From Hondaea fermentalgiana (taxonomy: Eukaryota > Sar > Bigyra > Thraustochytrida > Thraustochytriidae), in assembly GCA_014084085.1 (NCBI GenBank), contig NPFB01000005.1:674998-730036 (forward strand): a DNA stretch of 55,039 bases. Direction: 5' to 3'. A program made the position numbers and the translations under genes. Below are positions 37,490-46,708 of the stretch, piece after piece. Every line of letters starts with the position of its first letter. Position 1 is the stretch's first letter. The notes under the pieces were generated by a model that was given only the letters and a program-made list of their open reading frames with translations, searched no databases and had not been told where the DNA came from.

Positions 37490-38836
37490 ATGGCGGATGA
37501 GGTCCCGGAGGGCGCGCTGCTCTCGACGGCGCTCGCGGTCTCGCCCGAGGCTAAAAAGCTCATTCGCGCGTGCGGCTTCAGGACGCTGCGTGATCTCCTG
37601 CGCGATCCGCCCGTGCAGCTGGCAAGAGAACTCGCGATGGAGCCTCGCAAGGTCGTCGCGCTCGTGCGGGAGATTCGCGAGGCTGCGCAAGGAACCGCCG
37701 TCTGGCAGGGCGCGACCCCCACGACAATGACCTCGGCTACGGCTCCGTCTTCTTCTTCTTCTTCTTCTGCTGGTGCTGCTGCTACTTCTGCGACTGCAGC
37801 AGCGTCAATTACAAGAACTGCCGCAACCGTTCCCAATGCTTCGACTGCAAACAGAAAGCGCAAAGGTCGTAGCGCACTCGAACTTTTGGCGCAGGAGGAA
37901 ACGGGGAGCAAAAAAATTGTCACGCTGTGCAAGTCCATTGACGAAATGCTCGATGGCGGCGTCAGTCTTGGGACGCTGACCGAATTCTGTGGCGTCCCAG
38001 GCGCGGGAAAGACGCAGGTCGCAATGCAGCTTGCCGTGGACGTGACCATCCCGCCCGCATTCGGTGGCCTTGGCGGCGAGTGTCTCTACGTGGACACGGA
38101 AGGAAGCTTTACGGTGGAGCGCGTTGTGGACATGGCCGAGGCCGTTGTACGCCAACTCAAGAGGACGGCGCAGGCTAGCGCGGATGCAGGCGACGAGGAT
38201 CTAGCAGAGATGCAGGCTCGCGCATTGAAAGAAATTGCAAGCGCCGAAGATGTTCTCGCGAAAATTCACGTCTGCCGCGTACACAATTTAGTCGAGCAGC
38301 TTTCCGTGGCACACTGCTTTGCGGACATGCTAGAGGATAATCCAAAGCTACGACTGATTGTGGTGGACTCTGTGGCTTTCCATTTTCGTCAGGACGCGGG
38401 CACCAATGCCGGTCAGCGTGCGCGCGTGTTGAGCGGACACGCGCAACTGCTCAACGCGCTGGCTGCGGAGCGCAATCTCGCTCTGGTCGTAACGAACCAG
38501 ATGACGGTCAAATTCGATCAAGCCGCGCCTCAAAGGCAATCTGGAGATGGCGCATCGTCATACTATGCGCCAGCTCTAGGTGAAATGTGGTCGCATTCTG
38601 TGACAAATCGCGTTGTGCTGGAGCGCACCGCCGAGCAGACAAGGTCGCGGCCCTCGAGTTCCTCGGGTGACAGCAAGCGCGCTCGGAGCACCGATTCAGG
38701 GCCTCTTGCAGTGCGCAGTGCTCGACTTGTCAAGTCGCCGTACCTTGCGGCCGCGAAAGCGAGCTTTGTAGTGCGAGCAGCTGGGGTTCGCGATGTGCCC
38801 TCGGCGCGAGGTTCTCGCAGATCTCACCGCACATGA
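37490..38836 (+). CDS. RAD51C: RAD51C, RAD51 paralogue of homologous recombination
   Basis: RecA-family ATPase acting in the RAD51 paralogue complexes that support RAD51 filament assembly and Holliday-junction processing. Start ATG at 37490 in AGGATGG (MADEVPEG), 448 aa. The N-terminal helical domain (about 10-70) is followed by a Ser/Ala/Thr-rich linker (about 76-118, seven consecutive Ser). The diagnostic RAD51C block SALELLAQEETGSKKIVT precedes the ATPase core. Walker A is GVPGAGKT (168-175), Walker B is LRLIVVD (about 287-293), and FGGLGGECLYVDTEGSF matches RAD51C rather than RAD51 or DMC1. The C terminus carries a basic Arg/Ser-rich tail, which fits a nuclear signal. The long low-complexity linker is unusual for the family. 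Confidence 0.95.
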   Translation: MADEVPEGALLSTALAVSPEAKKLIRACGFRTLRDLLRDPPVQLARELAMEPRKVVALVREIREAAQGTAVWQGATPTTMTSATAPSSSSSSSAGAAATSATAAASITRTAATVPNASTANRKRKGRSALELLAQEETGSKKIVTLCKSIDEMLDGGVSLGTLTEFCGVPGAGKTQVAMQLAVDVTIPPAFGGLGGECLYVDTEGSFTVERVVDMAEAVVRQLKRTAQASADAGDEDLAEMQARALKEIASAEDVLAKIHVCRVHNLVEQLSVAHCFADMLEDNPKLRLIVVDSVAFHFRQDAGTNAGQRARVLSGHAQLLNALAAERNLALVVTNQMTVKFDQAAPQRQSGDGASSYYAPALGEMWSHSVTNRVVLERTAEQTRSRPSSSSGDSKRARSTDSGPLAVRSARLVKSPYLAAAKASFVVRAAGVRDVPSARGSRRSHRT

Positions 38837-38850
38837 CATCATTCATCTGT

Positions 38851-38870
38851 CAAGGTCAGGCTTGACCTTG
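38851..38870. repeat. Perfect 8-bp inverted repeat with 4-nt loop
   Basis: CAAGGTCA-GGCT-TGACCTTG lies between the RAD51C stop and the LRR-gene start. It could be a palindromic factor site or an RNA hairpin in either UTR; nothing decides between these. Confidence 0.6.
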
Positions 38871-38949
38871 TTTGAAATCAAGACCCGACTCCCAACTCGT
38901 GGAAAAGCACATTGAACCTCGCGCGTGCAGCGCGCAGAACGTTTGCGCC

Positions 38950-40344
38950 ATGGCGGACGGCAAATGCTCAGAGCCTTTTGCTTACCCTGCTGCTGCTGCT
39001 GCTGCGAAGCTGATTAACTTGCTTGCAGACGCGGGCCAGGAAGCCGCAGAGCAGGAAGACCGCGATGGCCATGGGACGTACGCGTATGTCCGCTCGCGTT
39101 GGGCCAGTACCAGCGCAGTAGCGCGGCGGCCCAAAACGGCACAACAACGCTTGACGCGCAGCGCAAGAGAAGAGGTGTCTCCCCGGCGGCAAGCTTTGGG
39201 TGATTCTTTTGACGAACGAGAGCTCGTGCAAGTTTTTCAGACCTCGAGCGCAATATTCGATGACAGAGGAAAGCACCATGAACAGCAGCACCTTGGGCTC
39301 GCTTTACCCGGTAGTGGGTCGCATGTGAGTGACGAGCTCGTAACGGCGCTGCTTGACACTGCTCTCGGCCACTGTCTTAGATCTGTGGACCTCGTTGGTA
39401 ATCTGCAGCTCTGTGATCCTTTTCCGTCGCTGCATGATGAGGCCAAGGTACCAGCGGAGTCTTGGCAAAAGATGCAAACCTTGCGCATGGCGCATTGTCT
39501 GCGTCTCTCCAAGTCTTCCATGCTTATGATTCCTGCGCTTTTTCCTGCGCTGCGCACGCTCGAACTTGCGTGCTGTCTCTCGGTTGATGACAAGGTCATC
39601 ACAATGCTGTGCAAAGAGCTTGTTCATCTACGACATGTTGACATTGCAGGATGTAGTCAGGTTACAGACCGCGGACTTGCGAATCTAACAATGTCGCGAG
39701 GGAGCCAGCTCGTGACTTTAAACCTCACTGGACTTTGGGAAATCTCATCGCGTGGGCTTGCAGGTTCCGTATCAGAACCTCAAATCTGGTCGTGTCTGGA
39801 AGCCTTTTCGTGCGTGGGATGCACTGGTCTCGACGATGCGGCGGTCTTGTGTATTCTCGAGCGATGCATCAGCTCTCGACTTGAAGTCTTTCACGCAGCA
39901 GGCGTACGCTCACTCAGCGACAAGGTTCTCCGTGTGCTGGAGAGTGGCAAGAAATTGCGCGAGGTGGACATGAGCGACAATCCTGCTGTGACTACTGCCG
40001 GGGCACGTGAACTTTTGAAGGCACAAAAATGCCATACGCCAGGCTTGGATGTTTTTCGCGCGCGATCATGCCCACTTGTGAGCGTGTCTCTCGTCGACGA
40101 GTTTCCATTGATTGAAGTGGAGGTTGACCAGCCCATTCAAATGAATGCTGGGGATTGTAAGGCAGCAGGACGGCTCCTGCTAACGTTAGGGCTGGCAATG
40201 GGCGGCTCGCGCCTTGCTCTCAATCAGATGATGGGCTCGGTGGGCGTGACGCTCTGGTTTCGCGGGATGCAGATGCTTTGTGCGTTATTCGGTCTTTATC
40301 TCAGCATGGCCGTGCTTGTTTTTGCTGTTGCGATGGTTTTCTGA
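38950..40344 (+). CDS. Leucine-rich-repeat protein (AMN1/FBXL-like repeats) with C-terminal membrane segment, 464 aa
   Basis: The start ATG at 38950 lies in GCGCCATGGCG. The first about 150 residues are low-complexity, with a poly-Ala run and no clear F-box. Residues about 170-380 contain cysteine-containing LRRs of the AMN1/FBXL type, for example LRHVDIAGCSQVTDRGLANL, FSCVGCTGLDDAAVL and LREVDMSDNPAVTTAGAREL. This LRR type usually serves as substrate receptor in SCF ubiquitin ligases, but without an F-box that role is uncertain. The C-terminal about 60 residues include a hydrophobic helix (MQMLCALFGLYLSMAVLVFAV) ending only a few residues before the stop, so a tail-anchored protein is likely. 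It starts 113 bases after the RAD51C stop. Confidence 0.8.
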   Translation: MADGKCSEPFAYPAAAAAAKLINLLADAGQEAAEQEDRDGHGTYAYVRSRWASTSAVARRPKTAQQRLTRSAREEVSPRRQALGDSFDERELVQVFQTSSAIFDDRGKHHEQQHLGLALPGSGSHVSDELVTALLDTALGHCLRSVDLVGNLQLCDPFPSLHDEAKVPAESWQKMQTLRMAHCLRLSKSSMLMIPALFPALRTLELACCLSVDDKVITMLCKELVHLRHVDIAGCSQVTDRGLANLTMSRGSQLVTLNLTGLWEISSRGLAGSVSEPQIWSCLEAFSCVGCTGLDDAAVLCILERCISSRLEVFHAAGVRSLSDKVLRVLESGKKLREVDMSDNPAVTTAGARELLKAQKCHTPGLDVFRARSCPLVSVSLVDEFPLIEVEVDQPIQMNAGDCKAAGRLLLTLGLAMGGSRLALNQMMGSVGVTLWFRGMQMLCALFGLYLSMAVLVFAVAMVF

Positions 40345-40676
40345 CGATTTTTTGTCAAGAAGCCAAGCTATTGGGAGGAAAATACAAGAGTGTCAGAGTA
40401 TGTCACCGAGAATCGTAGGCACGAAGTTTGATAAGTTTTGGAAAGGAGCCAAGGTGTAAAACAGAAGTTGTTACAGTATCGCGCACATCTTTTCATTCGT
40501 TTCGATTATGTATGCAAGTTGAAAAGTGGGGTACTTGAAAAGGGATGAGTTGAGGGGGTAAAAGAAATAAATGTGACTCGCCCAGCATGCGTCACGGGTT
40601 TCATTCCTCTTGTTCGCTTCTCCCTTTTTTTTTCATTTTCTTTTTTTCCTTTCTTCTTCTTCTTCGTCTTCGTATC
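40345..40676. other. Convergent intergenic region (LRR gene / ClpX)
   Basis: The 332 bases between two convergent stops include a T-rich/CTT-rich tract (40615-40675) just beyond the ClpX stop on the minus strand. They hold 3' UTRs only, with no gene seen. Confidence 0.5.
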
Positions 40677-43046
40677 TTAGAACCCTGCGGAGGCTTCCTC
40701 GACCTGAGACCAGAGGTCAGCGTCGTCTTCGCCGCTGTCGAGCCGGGAAGCAATCTCCGAGGCTGGAGTGGGGCCCTTCTTCACGAGAAGAGGCTGCTTG
40801 AGGCCGAGAACAGCGTCTTCGTGCACCACGACAGCCTTGACGTCGCCCTTTTCAGGGAGGACAAACATAGTCTCGGTGAGAATGGAGTCAAGAATGGCGC
40901 GAAGTCCGCGAGCGCCCGTCTCGCGCTCATGCGCCATGATGGCAATGCGGCGGAGCGCCCCGTCAGTAATGACAAAGTCGACGTTTTGCAACGAAAAAAG
41001 CGTGCGGTACTGGCGCACAATCGCGTTCTTGGGCTCGGTGAGAACCTGGCAAAGCTCGTCAATGGTGAGCTGACGAGTGGAGAGCACATGCGAGAAGCGA
41101 CCGAGAAACTCGGGAATGAGACCATACTGCACGAGGTCCTTGGGCTGAACCTGCTTGAAGAGATCGTCAGCGGTCACGCCCTGGAGAGTCTCTGAAGAGT
41201 TGGGCAAGACGCTCGCCTCGAAGCCCATTGAAGACTTCATGGTGCGGCGCGAAATGGTTTTCTCGAGACCGGAAAATGCGCCGCCGCAGATAAAGAGAAT
41301 CTCCGAAGTGTCGATCTGCACGTATTCACTGCGCACGGACTTGGCCCCCTTCTTGGGCACATTTGCCACGGTTCCCTCGAGAAGCTTGAGGAGCGCCTGC
41401 TGAACGCCCTCGCCGCTGACGTCACGGGTGGCGCCGGGTCCGGAACTCTTGGCAATCTTATCGATCTCGTCAATGTACACGATGCCGCGCTGCGCAAGGT
41501 CGACGTCGTAGTCGGCCTCTTGGTAGAGTTTGTACAGGATGGCCTCCACGTCCTCGCCAATGTAACCGGCCTGAGTCAGGCAGGTTGCGTCAAAGATGAC
41601 CAGGGGAACGCCTGTCATGCGCGCCAGCGTGCGCGCCATCAGCGTCTTGCCCGAGCCCGTGGGGCCGATGAGCAGCACGTTGGACTTGTCAATATGCGTG
41701 ACATCGAGTTGAGTTTCCGAGCTGGCGCTCGCGCCTGCGCTCCCTGCATTAGCCTTGGCACGGGCGTCGTTGTCCACTTCCTCCAAGGCATCGCTTGCCT
41801 CGCGGCTTCTGCCGTGGTCCGCGGAGGCGCTCTCGCGACCTGGGACGCGGTCGCCGCCGAGGCCGCCGTCGGCAAGCTTGACAATGGTCGCACGAGGCTC
41901 TCCGTCGTCGCCGCGAACGTAGCCTTCGCCCGTACGCCAAGCGAGCGGGGAAACGTCGGCATTCTGTGGCGGGATCTCGCCATCGCCGAGGTCGACCTCG
42001 CGGCCTTGATACCAGCGCCGAACCTGCTTGTCGTCAAATTGGCGGAGGCTTTGCGGTGGGCCAGATCCAGGGCCGCCGCTGGTGGTCGAACCTGCGTTGG
42101 TGTGCGTGCTGACGCCCGGAGTAATGCCGCTCTTGGCGAGCCCGCCGGCGCCGCTGCCGACGGCGGCATCGCGCGCGGCTCGTGCTTTGCGCTGCTTTGC
42201 GTTATAGGAAAGAATATTGTAGTGGTTGTGCACGGAGACGGACAGGACCTTTTTCACGCGGTCCTGGCCGATGACGAACTCGTTGAGGCCGTTGAAAAGC
42301 TCGCGCGGAGTCTTGTTGGCCCAGCGGGGCGCCTCATTGACGGCAGGAGCAGCAGCTTGGGAACCGCCTGCGCCCGGGAGAGGGCCCGTCGGTTCGCCAG
42401 AGTACTGCTGAGGTTGATCGGTGCGGGATCCCGCCCGCTGGCTGTCGTCGAGCCACTTCAGTCCGGATCCCTTGTCGTCATTGTTGCCAGTGCTGCCCGT
42501 AAAGTTTCCAGGAGCGCCGCCGGTGACGGCATCCCCGGATTGGGGTTGTCGGCGGAACTGATTACCTGCGCTCATGTCGGCTGAGGCAGGGCCGGGCGTG
42601 TACGAGCCGTTCCCGCGCGAAGAGGTCCATGCGGAGCTTGCCGGCGAGGACGAGGCCGCCGTTGCAGAGGTCATGCTCTCGACCTGCTTGATGCGGTCCA
42701 GCGTGGACTTGGAGGTGTCCATCATGACATAGTGCACGCCGGGTGAGCACTGACACTTGAAGACGAGGTCCGAGGAGCCCTGAGATCCGCTATCCACGAG
42801 CTCCAGCTTGCGCTGGCACTTGGGACAGAGCCCGACGGCGTCGCCTCCGCCGTTGCCTCCGCCACTCCCTCCTGCGCCCTGGAGCGTCGAGGTCGACGTC
42901 GCGGACGCGCTGCCGAGGTCGCCGTTGCGGCTACTGCCGCTGCTGTTGTTTTTGTTATTCCCGCCGCTCCCGTTGCCATTGCCGCCGACGGAGGACGAAA
43001 AGTACGCCGCGGCCGCGTGCGCGGCGGGCCAGGGCGCCGCCGCCGG
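40677..43046 (-). CDS. CLPX: Mitochondrial ClpX, AAA+ unfoldase (5' end interrupted by assembly gap)
   Basis: AAA+ unfoldase that partners ClpP in the mitochondrial matrix. The 3' part from the gap (43047) to the stop is continuous. After an Ala-rich leader ([12 protein letters not shown]) and Gly/Asn/Ser-rich sequence comes a Cys4 zinc-finger-like segment ([10 protein letters not shown], then FKCQC). The AAA+ core has [20 protein letters not shown], Walker A GPTGSGKT, pore-loop motif AGYIGEDVE, Walker [11 protein letters not shown] and sensor-2 [11 protein letters not shown]. The ClpP-docking IGF loop reads MGF (SSMGFEASV). Insertions of low complexity occur between the VIGQ region and Walker A. 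The true start lies in the gap or beyond it; the only ATG between the gap and the MetRS gene is at 43629-43631, in the same frame only if the gap is really 100 bp. Confidence 0.92.
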   Translation of the reverse strand, partial: PAAAPWPAAHAAAAYFSSSVGGNGNGSGGNNKNNSSGSSRNGDLGSASATSTSTLQGAGGSGGGNGGGDAVGLCPKCQRKLELVDSGSQGSSDLVFKCQCSPGVHYVMMDTSKSTLDRIKQVESMTSATAASSSPASSAWTSSRGNGSYTPGPASADMSAGNQFRRQPQSGDAVTGGAPGNFTGSTGNNDDKGSGLKWLDDSQRAGSRTDQPQQYSGEPTGPLPGAGGSQAAAPAVNEAPRWANKTPRELFNGLNEFVIGQDRVKKVLSVSVHNHYNILSYNAKQRKARAARDAAVGSGAGGLAKSGITPGVSTHTNAGSTTSGGPGSGPPQSLRQFDDKQVRRWYQGREVDLGDGEIPPQNADVSPLAWRTGEGYVRGDDGEPRATIVKLADGGLGGDRVPGRESASADHGRSREASDALEEVDNDARAKANAGSAGASASSETQLDVTHIDKSNVLLIGPTGSGKTLMARTLARMTGVPLVIFDATCLTQAGYIGEDVEAILYKLYQEADYDVDLAQRGIVYIDEIDKIAKSSGPGATRDVSGEGVQQALLKLLEGTVANVPKKGAKSVRSEYVQIDTSEILFICGGAFSGLEKTISRRTMKSSMGFEASVLPNSSETLQGVTADDLFKQVQPKDLVQYGLIPEFLGRFSHVLSTRQLTIDELCQVLTEPKNAIVRQYRTLFSLQNVDFVITDGALRRIAIMAHERETGARGLRAILDSILTETMFVLPEKGDVKAVVVHEDAVLGLKQPLLVKKGPTPASEIASRLDSGEDDADLWSQVEEASAGF

Positions 43047-43146
43047 NNNNNNNNNNNNNNNNNNNNNNNNNNNNNNNNNNNNNNNNNNNNNNNNNNNNNN
43101 NNNNNNNNNNNNNNNNNNNNNNNNNNNNNNNNNNNNNNNNNNNNNN
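43047..43146. other. Assembly gap, 100 N, at the 5' end of ClpX
   Basis: Exactly 100 N in GCC/GGC-rich sequence. It removes part of the expected mitochondrial presequence. Confidence 0.98.
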
Positions 43147-43449
43147 CCCGGCGCGCGCGCTCGGGGTCGGTCGGTCGGTCGCTGCGGCGCCGCGGACGCT
43201 GTCGCGTGCGAGCGAGCGAGCTTTCTTCGCGTCTTTCGCGGGTCAACAATCGAAGCGTGCACTGCTGCGCTCCCGCGCCTCGCCGGGGCCGCTGCCGGTG
43301 GCTGAAGCCCAGGAAACCTCGCTGCGCTGCAGCAGCTGCGGCTGCCTGCGCCTGGCAGGGCTGCTGGCTGCTGGCTGCAGGCTCGCAAGGTGAAGGCGCC
43401 AACGACGGCGTCGGCGTCGGCGTCTTCGTCGCTGTTCTGCGAACGAAGG

Positions 43450-43470
43450 CGATCGATCGATCGATCGATC
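43450..43470. repeat. (GATC)n microsatellite
   Basis: Five uninterrupted, self-complementary GATC units between the divergent ClpX and MetRS genes. Confidence 0.93.
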
Positions 43471-43812
43471 AAATGATGTCTTTCTTTTCTTCCTTTCCCT
43501 TCTTTTTCCCCACTTATTGTCACTATCAACAATGCACCCGCTCGCAAGTGCGTTATCGCCCCGTCCCAAGAGCGCCCCTCGTTTGCCACACTGCTGCTCC
43601 AACACGGTCCACGCGTATACAGCCAGGCCATTTACACTATTCCGCAAGTGCGCAAAGCGGCGCCGCGCAAGTGGAGAATGCGCGGCCGCAAGTGGCGCGA
43701 AACGAGCGGCCACTGGCGGGCGGGCGACGGCGAGCAAGCAAGCAGGGCGAGCGAAGATCGATCGGCGGCGAGGAGGACCTCGCGCAGACCACCAAGAGCG
43801 GCGGCGGCAGCG

Positions 43813-43837
43813 GCAGCAGCAGCAGCAGCAGCAGCGG
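43813..43837. repeat. (CAG)n microsatellite
   Basis: A run of CAG/GCAG triplets about 110 bases before the MetRS start codon, in probable 5' UTR. Confidence 0.85.
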
Positions 43838-43941
43838 AACGCGAAGGGAACGCGCCGCAGCCTCGCCAAAAAGGCGGCCGGCAGGAACCGCCCAGACCCG
43901 AGACAGCGCGTGAGGCGAAGTAGACCCGCGCCGAAGCGAGG

Positions 43942-46473
43942 ATGGCGGAGGCCGCCGACGAGGTGAGCAGCCGACTCTCGCTGGTGCTGCTCAAGGAGGT
44001 CGCGGTGGCCAAGAAGACCAAGGAGGCCAAGGCCAAGATGGCAGCAGCCAAAGAGGGCGGAGCTGCCGCCAAGAGCAAAAAGCTCAAGGGGAACAACAAG
44101 GAAAAGGCGAACAACAATGCCAAGCTCGACCGCCCCCTGGTCGCGCCCGCGTGCCCCGCGCAGGCGGACGAGGCCGTACGGAACGAGAAGTTCTACCTCA
44201 CAACCGCCATCAACTACACGAACGGCGACCCGCACATGGGCCATGCCTACGAGGCCGCCACCTGCGACGTGATCGCGCGCTACCACCGCACGTATGGACG
44301 CGACGTCTTCTTCCTCACAGGCTCCGACGAGCATGGCCAAAAGGTCGAGCAGAGCGCCATCAAGAACAACGTCACGCCGCAGGCCATCGCAGACAAATAC
44401 TCTGCGCAGTTCCAGGCGCTCAATGCCAAGCTTAACGTGAGCAACGACTTTTATGTGCGAACGACCATGCCCCATCATGGCGACTTTTGCCGCGCCCTGT
44501 GGACGCGCGTTCGTGAAAAGGGCGACGTCTACCTCAAGGATTACGTCGGATGGTACAATGTCCACGAGGAAAAGTACGTCACCGACAAGGAGGCCGAGGA
44601 GGCAGACTACAAGGACGAGCACGGGCGCCCGTTTGAGAAAAAGTCTGAAGAGTCGTACTTCTTCCGTATGTCCAAGTACCAGGACGCCCTCATCAAGATG
44701 ATCAAGGAGGATAATCCCCTCTTTGTGCAGCCCGAGTCCCGCCGCCGCGAGGTGCTCTCTTTCCTCGAGTCCCAGGAACTTCAGGACCTCTGCATCTCTC
44801 GCACCGTCTGCCAGTGGGGCGTCAAGTGCCCGGAGGACCCCGAATACAAGGGTGACAAGAGTCATGTCATGTACGTTTGGTTCGACGCGCTCTCCAACTA
44901 CATGTCCGGTATCAACTGTCTTGGCTGTGCCGACGACCCGAACAACCTCGCGCGATTCTGGCCAGCCAACGTCCACGTCATTGGCAAGGACATTACCCGT
45001 TTTCACTGCGTCATCTGGCCTGCCATGCTCATGTCTGCCGAGATCCCGCTTCCCGTGACCGTCTTTGGTCATGGCTTCGTGCAGGCAGAGGGTGGCGTCA
45101 AGATGGGCAAGTCGCTCGGAAACGCCGTTGATCCCATTGAGCTTCTCAAACTGTACCCTGCCGACGCGCTGCGCTTCTACATGGCGCGCGCCACGCCGTA
45201 CGGCGAGGACCTTTCCTTTTCAGAAAAGACCCTTTGCCTCGAGCACAATGCCGCGCTCAAGGACGGTCTTGGCAATCTCGTGCACCGCGCCACCTCGCTG
45301 TGCAAGTCATACTGCGACGCCAAGATTCCCAGCGAGGCCCCGGCGCAGATGGACGGCACGCTTCCCTTTGATGTGGCCGAGCTCCGCGACATCTTTGAGA
45401 TTGCCTTTTCTCTCCGTCCTGCCGAGGCTGCCCCCGGCGCCGAGGAGCGCCATCCGGCCTCGGCCGAGATGATCCAGAACCTCCGCGGCGGCGCGGGCCT
45501 GCAGTTGCGCGCGGCGGGCGAGGCCGTTCTCGCGGCCATCTCCTCGCTCAACAACTACCTTCAGCGCCTGGAGCCCTGGAAGATCAAGGGCAAGGATGAT
45601 GAGGCCATGAAGACCAAGCGCAGTATTGTGCGCGGCGCCCTTGAGGGCATTTACGCCGTGGCACACTTTCTCGCGCCCTTTTGCCCGATGGCCACCCAGG
45701 AGGTCTTTCACAAACTTGGCGTGCAGCCCACCGCGTTGCCCTGCCTTAGCACCTCGTTCGACAACCTTCCGCCTGGGACGCTCACGTACGTGGGCCCCAT
45801 TCTCTTTGACGAACTGGCCCCGGGCGTGGGCGTCGTGCAGCCGGGCGGAGACAAGAAGAAGTCTTCTGATGCCCAGGCCGAGATGAAGGCTAACAAGGCC
45901 AAGAAGGCCGCCGGCAAGGCCGCGGCGCAGGCCAAGGCCAAGAAGGAGTCGCAGCAGGTAGTCAATGACGGACCCGAGGTCACCAAGATTGAGTTTCGCG
46001 TTGGAAAGATTGTCAAGGTCTGGGAACACGAGGACTCGGACAAGATCTTTTGTGAGGAAATCGACGTCGGCGAGGACGCGCCGCGCCAGATTGGCTCTGG
46101 CTTGCGCAAGTACTACCAGTTGTCTGACTTGCAGGACCGCATGGTGGTGGTCTGCTGCAACCTCAAGCCGCGTCCTCTTGCGGGCTTCATGTCGCACGGC
46201 ATGGTAATTTGCGCTACGGGGGCGGACAAGGTGGAGATTCTCGATCCTCCTGCGGGCTCGAAGATTGGTGAGCGCGTTGGCCTCAAGGGCATGGATCCGA
46301 ACGAGCACGCCCCAGAGACGGCCAACAAGGTCGCGCGCAAGAAGATCTTCGAAGCTGTCGCCAAGAAGCTCAAGACCAACGATGCTTGTGTCGCCTCCTG
46401 GGATGGCATTGAGCTTGCGACTTCTGCGGGCCCCTGCACTGTGCCTTCGCTCGCGAACGCCCAGCTTTCCTAA
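43942..46473 (+). CDS. MARS: Methionyl-tRNA synthetase with C-terminal EMAPII-like tRNA-binding domain
   Basis: Class I synthetase charging tRNA-Met, 843 aa, intronless, start in GAGGATGG. A Lys/Ala-rich extension (about 1-65), not a mitochondrial presequence, precedes the catalytic domain with the HIGH motif HMGH (98-101) in NYTNGDPHMGHAYEAAT. The KMSKS loop is KMGKS (387-391). In the connective domain, where the bacterial short form has a Cys zinc knuckle, the sequence is GWYNVHEEKYVTDKE, so the metal ligands are gone. The residues around HIGH (TGSDEHGQKVEQ) and KMGKSLGN resemble bacterial or organellar MetRS rather than the usual eukaryotic cytosolic form. After an Ala/Lys-rich linker (about 640-675), residues about 680-843 are an EMAPII/Trbp111-like OB fold (KIEFRVGKIVKVWEHEDSDK). 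Confidence 0.94.
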   Translation: MAEAADEVSSRLSLVLLKEVAVAKKTKEAKAKMAAAKEGGAAAKSKKLKGNNKEKANNNAKLDRPLVAPACPAQADEAVRNEKFYLTTAINYTNGDPHMGHAYEAATCDVIARYHRTYGRDVFFLTGSDEHGQKVEQSAIKNNVTPQAIADKYSAQFQALNAKLNVSNDFYVRTTMPHHGDFCRALWTRVREKGDVYLKDYVGWYNVHEEKYVTDKEAEEADYKDEHGRPFEKKSEESYFFRMSKYQDALIKMIKEDNPLFVQPESRRREVLSFLESQELQDLCISRTVCQWGVKCPEDPEYKGDKSHVMYVWFDALSNYMSGINCLGCADDPNNLARFWPANVHVIGKDITRFHCVIWPAMLMSAEIPLPVTVFGHGFVQAEGGVKMGKSLGNAVDPIELLKLYPADALRFYMARATPYGEDLSFSEKTLCLEHNAALKDGLGNLVHRATSLCKSYCDAKIPSEAPAQMDGTLPFDVAELRDIFEIAFSLRPAEAAPGAEERHPASAEMIQNLRGGAGLQLRAAGEAVLAAISSLNNYLQRLEPWKIKGKDDEAMKTKRSIVRGALEGIYAVAHFLAPFCPMATQEVFHKLGVQPTALPCLSTSFDNLPPGTLTYVGPILFDELAPGVGVVQPGGDKKKSSDAQAEMKANKAKKAAGKAAAQAKAKKESQQVVNDGPEVTKIEFRVGKIVKVWEHEDSDKIFCEEIDVGEDAPRQIGSGLRKYYQLSDLQDRMVVVCCNLKPRPLAGFMSHGMVICATGADKVEILDPPAGSKIGERVGLKGMDPNEHAPETANKVARKKIFEAVAKKLKTNDACVASWDGIELATSAGPCTVPSLANAQLS

Positions 46474-46708
46474 TCGAAATTTATGAACCAACGATTGCCT
46501 GTCTTTTCTTTTCTTTGTTTTTTTGGCTAAAACGTCAGCTTGCACTTTTTGTTGTCGTTGAAATTAATTCTTGTGCTTTTTCCTTTCTTGCTCACAAAGG
46601 AGTGTCGACTGCATCGAATGTTGCCTCTCTCCGGCCAATACTTTTCGAAAGAATCTTGTTATCGCAAAAATCATGTTATAAAATTAATGTACAAAGTGAG
46701 CTCTTTCT
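46474..46708. other. Convergent intergenic region
   Basis: The 235 bases between two convergent stops are AT-rich and T-rich near 46505-46525. They hold 3' UTRs only. Confidence 0.55.

Larger units (their letters stand above)
43147..43941. promoter_or_regulatory. Divergent intergenic region ClpX / MetRS
   Basis: The 795 bases contain a (GGTC)n tract (43166-43183), a (GATC)n tract (43450-43470), a T/C-rich block (43479-43512) and a (CAG)n tract (43813-43837). They hold both promoters and possibly the ClpX first codons. No other gene is supported. Confidence 0.45.

Noticed and set aside
43243..45072. 609-codon antisense frame over MetRS
   Set aside because: It is a shadow of the MetRS coding sequence, with no recognisable domain.
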